A DNA stretch of 62,000 bases from Glandiceps talaboti (taxonomy: Eukaryota; Hemichordata; Enteropneusta; Spengelidae), in contig NC_135553.1 in assembly GCF_964340395.1 (NCBI RefSeq), positions 6,097,501 through 6,159,500 on the forward strand, written 5' to 3'. The position numbers and the translations under genes are program-made. Each line of letters opens with the position of its first letter. Positions within the stretch are counted from its first letter, which is position 1. Below the pieces are notes generated by a model. It did no database searches. It was not told the DNA's origin and saw only the letters and a program-made list of their open reading frames with translations. Below, piece by piece: positions 12,868 to 62,000 of this stretch.

Positions 12868-13183
12868 AAGTAAGTAAGTTGATTAGTTAGTTATTTAGTT
12901 AGTTAGTTACTTAGTTACTTAGTTACTTACTTAGTTAGTTAGTTAGTTAGTTAGTAAGTAAGTAAGTAAGTAAGTAAGTTGATTAGTTAGTTAGTTAGTT
13001 AGTTAGTTATTTAGTTAGTTAGTTAGTTAGTTAGTTATTTAGTTACTTAGTTACTTAGTTACTTACTTAGTTAGTTACTTAGTTAGTTAGTTAGTTAGTT
13101 AGTTAATAGTCAGTTAGCTAGCTAGTTAGTTAGTTAGTTAGTTAGTTAGTCAGTCAGTCAGTCAGTCAGTCAGTCAGTCAGTC

Positions 13184-13264
<81 letters not shown>

Positions 13265-13310
13265 AAAGGTTAGTAAACTTAGTTACTTACTTATTAGTTA
13301 GTTAGCTAAC
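12762..13310. repeat. (TTAG)n array with sub-repeats
   Basis: About 550 bp of TTAG tetramers, entered through GGCT and GGTA units, with inserted blocks of (TAAG)n, TTAC and (TCAG)n. A block AAGTAAGTTGATTAGTTAG occurs twice about 100 bp apart, showing local segment duplication. It is rich in TAG stops, so no open frames are produced. Confidence 0.95.
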
Positions 13311-13731
13311 TATTGACTAATCCTTGTCAATATATAGCATGTGATATGCTGATGGTAACGTTATAACATAGACAAGGTATGATGACATAATTTCAACAGA
13401 TCAATCTATTTGACTTTGACTGAAGGCTGTCATTTTAATGTAACATCTATAGCAATAAATCGTTATCATTGACTCACATCACTTTTAGTGGTCTGAGTCA
13501 ATGAGTGTCGATACTGACATGACGCACGATTCAACGTCCCGTAGAGAGGGTACTAAAGGTAACGACTGGTCTTTGCCAGCCATTGTGAAGTTATCGATGG
13601 AGAGAGTAGTGATGGAAATTACTTACGACACATGTTGAAATCGACACAAGCCATTAGCATATAAAAGTAAGGTCAATATCTTCATGTAAACTCTTCTAAC
13701 ATTGTCATGGTTACACTGTGTTTAATTTCAG
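13311..13731. other. Unique DNA upstream of the orphan Rab exon
   Basis: Ends in an acceptor-like tract (TGTGTTTAATTTCAG at 13717-13731). I looked for a first exon with a phase-0 donor here and found none that is convincing. Confidence 0.5.
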
Positions 13732-13839
13732 ACGATACTCGTGGGTGATAGTGGAGTTGGAAAGACGTCATTATTGGTGCAATTTGAACAGCAACGATTT
13801 CCTGGCTCGTTTTCAGCCACAGTGGGAATAGGATTCTCA
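13732..13839 (+). CDS. Orphan alternative Rab exon (P-loop to switch I)
   Basis: A 108-nt, 36-codon exon with AG acceptor (13730-13731) and GTAAGA donor (13840-13845), phase 0 at both ends. It contains the P-loop GDSGVGKT and the switch-I Thr in ATVGIGFS. It aligns with Rab26 exon 2 (111 nt) with one residue deleted and 22 identical residues, so it could replace exon 2 and splice to exon 3 at 57151. Of the 22 shared residues, 14 use different codons, including two Ser codons of the AGY and TCN classes, so the duplication is old and the protein sequence is constrained. Odd feature: the RabF1 aspartate (IGIDF in exon 2) is glycine here. It lies 4.3 kb upstream of exon 1, so its use would need an upstream first exon, which I have not found. 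Alternatively it is the remnant of a duplicated Rab gene. Confidence 0.8.
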
Positions 13840-14037
13840 GTAAGAGGAACATTTTACACTTGATCGATTCACTTTACACTCGACTTTCAACCGGAAATGG
13901 GCTTTCATGTGCCACGAAACTTGTATGTTGTGAAAGTGTGTTCGTTGGCAGGTTATCAGTCTATCTGTCTGTTTGCCTACATCTGTCTGTCCGTTTGAAT
14001 GTTTTGTTGTAAAATAAGATATTAATTATTATGCTAG

Positions 14038-14134
14038 TTGCTATATCTTTTGGTTGTAAGTTACATGGAAATAGTACGTCACACAACAGTGAATTGGTTA
14101 TATGGAAATAGTACGTCACACAACAGTGAATCGG
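14038..14134. repeat. Short direct duplication, about 43 bp
   Basis: The text ATGGAAATAGTACGTCACAC and its continuation through ACAGTGAAT occurs twice in tandem with few changes. Confidence 0.85.
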
Positions 14135-14240
14135 AAAGTGTTTTTTCGGGGATTTAATAATAGATGTGGTGAGCTGCAATTCACTCACGTTATAATACTT
14201 GAGTATGGTCACTGTTAACAATGAGAATGGCGCCACCACT

Positions 14241-14356
<116 letters not shown>

Positions 14357-15596
14357 GTATTGTTATAAATTTATTTATGTAATATTTATTTATTCACTAT
14401 CCGACATGCATTGCCCAAATACAGGATGATTAAAACATCTATCAGTAAAACAATCGAATTGTTAGTCTGCATTATCTTTAGAAATTATAACAAAAGGCAT
14501 TTCCCATTTGACATAGCTACTGTATTTACAAATCCTGGGGAATGGCAGGTACTCTGTAAATATATATTTCCTGCATTCTTTAAATAAATAAATGACGCAG
14601 ATGACAGGGAAACTGTACGGTGAAGTTCAGTTTATTTCCAAATGGTGATGCGACGCCAAATATATTAATATCATCTTAATCGGATATGAGGTTTTCTTCC
14701 GATAAAATGCAGTTGTTCTGATCATGTTCAGTACAGAACACTGCCCATGAGAAGAACAGCGCCCTCAATAAAATAAGGACAATTATTATTCAACTTTTGT
14801 TTTTCGTTCAGTCCGCCAGGAGTGGCGCTCATCTACATGTCTATACTTTGACTGATGATCACTGTACAAGTTAAATTACTTTACAACTTATAATACAATG
14901 ATTATTTGCTTTGTTAAACATAATTTAAGCAAAAGTAAGATTACTTTGACAAGTTGAGGTTAATCTTTCCTGTTACCAGGCATTTATGTGATGTGAGTTT
15001 AAAGCAATCAATCATGACACTGTGAATCAGATAAACACCGTTATTAAATCCTACATACAGCATTCCAGGGGTTCGGAGACATTTGTGAAAAGCACTCCTT
15101 ATCGATATCGGTATTAAAGATGTCCCTGATATCAAGTTTAAGTTATCCAAAGACCGTATATTTTTAGCACCTGGATTAGCCATTAATTACATTTTTTTTA
15201 AAAACATTAACATTCCATAGCAATTCATGTTCATCTACACAATTTAAAACCATATATCAACTAACTGTACGTACGTACATGACAACATTAATCACGTCAC
15301 AATCTCAACGTCGTAAACCCTCAGGCCTCTTTACGGCACCCGCCAAGAGTTGCAATGCTTCAGCAGAAACATGCCCTATGGCTTGTGAGAATGCATACTA
15401 TATGTTAAATTCTTTGCATTCCGTATTTAAGTAAATTTTAGACGGTTAATTTTCGATATGCACTTATTTTAGAGGAAAACAGAATAGATGTTATCAGGGT
15501 AAACATACGAGTGTCCAACTCCATAGCAACGTTGTTAAAGGCATAATATTGAGACTTATATCGCGATTCTGCTCTTTCTGTCGTTGGTAAGGTTAT

Positions 15597-15633
15597 ACCA
15601 TAGACCCTCCGTTGGTGGATGGAGGGCTATGGT
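15597..15633. repeat. Fold-back repeat with ACCATAGACCCTCC arm
   Basis: Arms at 15597-15610 and 15621-15633 pair with one bulged base around a loop of about 10 nt. A second hairpin with nearly the same arm sequence is at 61701-61735, so this appears to be a dispersed palindromic repeat family. Confidence 0.7.
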
Positions 15634-16131
15634 TTAATACACAAATTAAGTGTTAAGTGTTCTTTAAAACTCAATTATTATTTATCTTTTGTCGATCTAA
15701 AAAAAAATAATCCCACATCTAACCACTTACAGTATTTAAACGATTTAGGAATGCCATATTATACGACGTATCTATGCAACGACAATTTATGAAACGATTA
15801 AATATCTAGGCAAGTGATCTAGAGCACAAGAGAGTGGGAAAGAAATACATACAGTACTAGTATTCTTGTTCCACTTAGCAGCATTTGCATTAATTGTATG
15901 TACATGTATATCACCTGAAACTGAAAAAAAAAACACACTCCTGCCCCTACACCAAATGGGAAAACATATTCTGAATGTTTTTTAAAATTATTTTCCCAAT
16001 GTTGTTGCATGGGTTTGTGTTGATTCACAGATATTCCATGTAATTTAAACCGGGGTGTTGTTTTTTTTTTTTTTTGTCTAAGGTTTTGCTTATAATACAT
16101 TATTACGTTATTAATACATTATTGTAAGACA

Positions 16132-16310
16132 TCATAAAGCCAATCTCATTAAAATCCGTTGTAGATGTCGGCTAATCAATGGTATAGGCCATCAAGACAA
16201 AAACGTAAACATGTGTCACGAAGGTCAATTCGAGCAAAAATACCAAGGTAAAATAACAATGAACGATTAGCCGACATCTACAACGGATTTTAATTAGATT
16301 GTCATAAAGC
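16132..16310. mobile_element. 161-bp MITE with 37-bp TIRs and 9-bp target duplication
   Basis: Terminal inverted repeats at 16141-16177 and 16265-16301 match at 36 of 37 positions, starting CAATCT. The element is bordered by a perfect 9-bp direct repeat, TCATAAAGC, at 16132-16140 and 16302-16310. The interior of about 87 bp has no coding capacity. A 9-bp duplication is typical of Mutator-like (MULE) elements, so a non-autonomous MULE is my best guess. The near-perfect ends suggest a fairly recent insertion. Confidence 0.88.
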
Positions 16311-16983
16311 AAACTCTCAGTAAGTCTGACTATCGTGTGCTTGATACGAGGTGGCAAATATGGAACGATGATAATAACACTGTTATCCATCGGAAATATT
16401 GTCATGGACAGTCGGAAAAACGATTACTCTTACCAGTTTTGTTGGTCCGAAAGTTTCTGACGGTTGAAAAGATAATTACATAAAGAAGCATCTGTTTTCA
16501 AAGCTTTCGGCGAAGTGGCATCACATCTCAAACATGCTTTTTCACCGGAGGACGTACGTTGTCGCCTTTATTTATGGCTTCTTGATATTGTCGTCGGACA
16601 AGTCTTGAAGACACACAGATGAGTTTGAGTAACTACACTGGTCACAGTATATCTGATTATTAATTGATGAGAAAGTCGGCAACTAAAAACTTTCTCGACT
16701 AAAACATAAAACTGACACGGGTTGTAAAAGGCATATGCACATTCAATGTACTAGTACCAATCTTTCTCAAGATCCGCTCGAGTGCTTTGAACATTTCAAT
16801 TTTGGATTGTGATATGAACTTGAAGGAAACTGTAATTTACAAACCAACTAACCATGATTACTGTTTGTAACCAACGCGACTATTAAACTGACTTTATAAG
16901 ATTAACTTACCACCTCAAATCCGTTAATTGTCATATGACGAACATTACTGACTGAGTGACTAAGTGACTGGTTGGCTCAGGTT

Positions 16984-17330
<347 letters not shown>

Positions 17331-17940
17331 ATGAATGGACGTATACATAACCTAATCATAAAACTGACTTGCTAAATACTAACTAGTTACTTTATGTAAG
17401 TACGAAATCAAAACTAAACAAAGTAAAATACTTGCAAAGCAAAAATACACGGGGTGTACAGACTAGGTGCCTAAATGTTGTAGCTTATCGACTCGTTGCT
17501 ACTGTAACACTAAATATCATTTCAGGTGATATTGCGCCCCCACGAAGCATCATTAGTCCGATAAAATATTGCCTTTCATTGTACTATTACAATGCGCAAA
17601 TCTCATTTCAGCCAATTTCAAGATCCAAGGATGTTAAATTATGATCTATGTAACAAATTATATTAATTGCTTTGTGTCTTATTTATACTTAGCAAGCTTA
17701 CTGCTACTAGTTTGTCACAAAATTGTGTGCCGATCGTGTTGTTAAATTGCACCCAGCTCACCGATGGTCAGGTAACAGAATGCAACTAAACGTAAACAAA
17801 ACAAATTAGAATAACAAAAACCTAATTAGCCCCGGTGCAACAGTATTGATTGATTGGGTTGAAATATTAATTCATACATAAACTTTATTACTTTGCGTGC
17901 ACAATAGTTGTCTTCCCTGGAGAAATAATGAATTGTCCCA

Positions 17941-18134
17941 GGTTTCCCTATGACGTCATGGCAAGCGCCATATTGGCTTCCCAGAGTGTATTCGCTGCTA
18001 CTGCTAGGTCGGAGCGATGAAGTGGGGAAATGTTTTACTGGTTTTCTGCTCAAACTGAGAAGGATTTAACCCGGCATTAAAAAGATTTCAAGGGACTTTG
18101 TACTCGGTTGTCGTGCCGAGTTATTGCAATCGTC
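17941..18134 (+). promoter_or_regulatory. Candidate Rab26 promoter and 5' UTR
   Basis: A perfect CRE palindrome TGACGTCA lies at 17951-17958. A YY1-type motif CGCCATATT follows at 17966-17974, and the region is richer in G+C and CpG than its surroundings. No TATA box is evident. An upstream ATG at 18017 opens a 13-codon uORF ending TGA at 18056-18058, before the Rab ATG at 18135; if transcribed it could damp translation. The motif identities follow known consensus sequences; promoter function is inferred from position. Confidence 0.5.
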
Positions 18135-58723
<40,589 letters not shown>

Positions 58724-60823
58724 TAAAGAGGTCTCTTCTCATGCATGCTGTTAGCAGACAATAAATATTTACCTGTAGCTAATGGCAACACACTTTTACC
58801 TATGTTTATGACAGCATTAAGTAGGTAAAATTATAGAGTGTTCCCCAGGTATTTTACCAGAGTTCCCCACCAGAATGAATATGCACATGGTATGGAAATC
58901 TATGCATACCGTACTTTACCAGATTTTCTCTCTTTTACTGAGGCTCCCTTTGCAAAAGTACTGTGTACTAGAGACAAACTATGACAATCACTTTTCGCCT
59001 CCAGCTACATCATTTACCAACATTAGTCAGTAAACTGTTCATAAGATATGAAAGTGAATGTTTGATATTTTTCAGTAACCTGTTGTTCACTCCTCCATAT
59101 GTACCTTTTTCGCCATTGTTTATTTCATGAAGTCCACACTGTATACGTATTATGGTAATGGTGCCATATTAGAAGGAATTTGGCGATTTTTGTAAATGGG
59201 AAAAATTATTTCAAATGAAGTGTCTGTCAATATTTCGTGGTGTTTTTAAAAAAATGAGTTTTAGATGTTACTTGGTACATGTACACGTAGTGTGTGTGTC
59301 TGCAGTGTCTCTGTCATAGTTGTGTATATATATATATACATATATAATATTACAGTATATATAATATATATATGGTACATCTCTACATGTAATATATATA
59401 CATGTAGGGTACATCGGTTGTAGAAAACATGATACTTTACTTCTGTACAGGTACGTGACAAAGTGTATCTGACATTTCATAGGCCAGGTAACATGACGTA
59501 CATGCTGTATGCAATATGTACATAATGTACCACTGCTAGTAAATATAATTTCTCTGTACTTTCATGAGCTCACAAATCATACAAAAAAATCATAAATTAG
59601 GATCCAGTTTGACACATAACAAGGTACATTTATGAAAGAAAGATGATTGATTCTAGCTGTGTATTCCCCATCCCTATTGTGATGGCATACTATGAATGGC
59701 TTATAGCAGAATAATCCTGAAGTTCTAATACAAGTACTAGTACATTCACTCACTAATCCCTGGTGCACACATACAACAGTGACTATACAGGTTCAAGTGA
59801 GCTGTTCCATGTTACTGAGCTCAATTTAAAAGCCAATCAAATTAATGTATTATATTAAGGTCACCAATGATACATGCAGCTATGCATAAATACACTTAAC
59901 AAATGACATTTCTTGAACTCTTTCTATGCTATGTGTTTGATCCCGGATTGACCTATGTGAGCATATGGACATTTAATATGATTTACAGTTAAACGATGAC
60001 TGCTACCATGGTAACATCAGCATTAAGACCATCTGTTGCTTTGTATGTTAGCTGGTGAAAAGCAGTAACATGAGATGATTGCATTGAAATGAGAAAAATG
60101 GAATGCCAAAACTATGAAAATTATCAATTGATTGTCGTCAACATTGCTATTATCTGTCATTGCCATGTATGATTATATTTGCTAAATGGTCATGTCAATC
60201 ATAACATATATCTAGATAAAATTATAATTCTTTGCTGCCTCAAATTACTATGCAACACAAGTCAGTATGTAATTAATTTTTCATGTTATTCTGCAGATAT
60301 CTGTTCTACAGCAAAGATAAATTTCAGTGGAAATACCTTTTATACTATTTTCTGTAAATCTTTAATCTGACATCAATATAAATTCAAGTGAAATCCTTAC
60401 ATTTTTTCACTGGCTGCATCAATGTGAAACTTGTCCTCTTTGCACAGTATACTGTCAAGAAAACATGATATATATATATAATATATTTAACTATATTTAA
60501 TATATATTTAACCACAATTTGAATTATGGAGATGCCTGAAATATGATACTACCGGCCGTGACCTGAACAATACTTAGTACATGTATTTGCCTCAGAGTCG
60601 GAAATGAAAATACAAATTACATGTACTGATATAATTTAGCTTGAGGTGTATATTATGAACATATTCATTCAACATATACAAAAGCATGGAATGAAAAAAA
60701 ATTAATTATGGAATGAGAAGCTATTTTAGGCTGCTTTCATGGCTTTTATCCTCTGCATGATGTATGTATATCATAGTTACGTTCTTTGAAGATAATCACC
60801 TGTCGTGTATCCTCCTTTGATGA

Positions 60824-61213
60824 GATGCAATCAGTTGTACTGATGACCCAACCTAACGTAATCACCACTTGCATATAGTAAAGATGACAATCATATCAGA
60901 GGTAACCAGAACAGGACTTTAAAAAATAACATATGAAAACACTTGGAAGATCCAATCAGTTGATTTACTAATGACCCAGACAAACACAATAACCACTCGG
61001 TTTTACATGTAGAGATTATAATCATAGCTAGGGTTACCTGAACAGGACTTCAAATATAACATATGAAAACACTTGGAAGATCCAATCAGTTGATTTACTA
61101 ATGACCCAGACAAACACAAATTCAATAACCACTCAAACAGTACAGATGACAATCATATCAAGGAAATAGGGAAACCTGAACAAGACCTCAAAAAATGCTA
61201 AATGAAAATAGCA
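60824..61213. repeat. Three-copy repeat, period 125-130 bp
   Basis: GATCCAATCAGTTGATTTAC or a close variant begins copies at 60824, 60949 and 61079. Copies 2 and 3 agree best at their start, copies 1 and 2 at their end (AACATATGAAAACACTTGG). Confidence 0.9.
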
Positions 61214-61700
61214 GAATACATTTTAGTTAAATTCTTCTCTGGCTGTGATGTCAGTATAAATTACCCAATTTAATAACATTAATTTGAACCAAAGCAGTAA
61301 TTTTGAAAATTTGATTATGTGGAACTTTTATAGTAAATAAGAATGTTATAACTAACATTTTTTGTACTGTTCCATGTAGAACAGATACAAATTCAAGCCA
61401 CAAAATCTAATTTCAGTGAAATATGTAAGCCTTAAGTTTGTCTTTTGAAATAATCACTGCTGGGTAGGAAATAAATGCACTTCTCATAAAACGCCAATAA
61501 CATGGTATTTTCATATATAAGAGAATTGCTCAGTTGAAAAATTGATGACTTCTTTTCATGTCGTATTTTGATGATATAAACAGGAGGCAAAAAATGGGAG
61601 TTTTGTAAGTATCATAGGATATGCATTAAACATTAATATGTAATTTGAGTGGTTCTCTTTGTCGTGTTACTATAACTGACATTTACATATCTCAGTCAAA

Positions 61701-61735
61701 TTTAACCATAGACCTTCCGAGGGTCTATGATTTAA
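61701..61735. repeat. Fold-back repeat with ACCATAGACCTTCC arm
   Basis: TTTAACCATAGACC pairs with GGGTCTATGATTTAA around a short TTCCGA loop. The arm differs at one base in 15 from the hairpin at 15597. Confidence 0.7.
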
Positions 61736-62000
61736 CTAAACTATTTTATTTCCTCTTGACAAAGTCAAAGGCAGAATTTAAAGTATAGGGAGAAGAATAA
61801 CTTGATATTACACAAATTTTAGGGATAATTACAGTGAATTCTGGCCAGTAATTCACCAATCCAAGTGCATCCTTATCTTTGATATGCACTGGTTGATTTC
61901 TATCAAACCTGACACAAAGGTGAAACATGTATTTAAGGGGCTATACTTGTCTATGACCATTACCTTCTGTGTTAAATATCTCGCACAATTACAATTACTT

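Noticed and set aside
12762-13310. (TTAG)n array considered as an interstitial telomere
   Set aside because: The unit is four bases, TTAG; known animal telomere units are TTAGGG or TTAGG. Interruptions of TAAG and TCAG also fit a microsatellite.
16480-16625. About 46-codon open stretch of higher G+C, considered as an exon
   Set aside because: No flanking splice signals in a consistent phase and no recognisable motif; it may be part of an unidentified dispersed repeat.

Overview
The window is animal nuclear DNA: AT-rich, full of long microsatellites, minisatellites and transposon relics, and gene-poor. The one gene I can name with confidence is a Rab-family small GTPase of the Rab26/Rab37 group, best matched to Rab26. 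It runs on the + strand in four phase-0 exons (18135-18206, 18416-18526, 57151-57192, 58538-58657) and continues past the right edge. One 38.6-kb intron fills most of the window. No bacterial-style gene clusters, CRISPR arrays or operons are present. Most long open frames lie over simple repeats and are artefacts. The gene and repeat content point to a marine-type bilaterian invertebrate, such as a mollusc, hemichordate or cephalochordate. I cannot fix the phylum from sequence alone.

Layout. 1-330: possible last exon and 3' UTR of an upstream gene. 0.7-2 kb: a 1.3-kb tetranucleotide array. 5.3-6.6 kb: a 5'-truncated Penelope-like retroelement (linker plus GIY-YIG endonuclease), flanked by 111-bp inverted repeats that each contain an identical 44-nt hammerhead-ribozyme motif, all inserted between (TA)n tracts. 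8-13.3 kb: microsatellites. 13.73 kb: an orphan exon encoding a second, divergent P-loop/switch-I segment that is phase-compatible with the Rab gene downstream. 16.1 kb: a 161-bp MITE with 37-bp terminal inverted repeats and a perfect 9-bp target duplication. 17.9-18.2 kb: promoter-like region (CRE and YY1-type motifs) and Rab26 exon 1. 18.5-57.1 kb: giant intron holding many tandem-repeat arrays (units of about 31-218 bp), at least one tRNA-derived SINE, and a decayed Tc1-like transposon. 57.1-58.7 kb: Rab26 exons 3 and 4. The remainder is intron.

Most interesting observation. The exon at 13732-13839 and Rab26 exon 2 encode the same segment of a Rab (the GTP-binding P-loop through switch I), and both are flanked by phase-0 splice sites. 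They share 22 of 36 aligned residues, but 14 of those 22 identical residues use different codons, so the copy is old and has been kept under protein-level selection. It would give a Rab with the switch-I aspartate replaced (IGIGF instead of IGIDF). This suggests a mutually exclusive, alternative-promoter Rab26 isoform with altered effector recognition, or the remnant of a neighbouring Rab gene.
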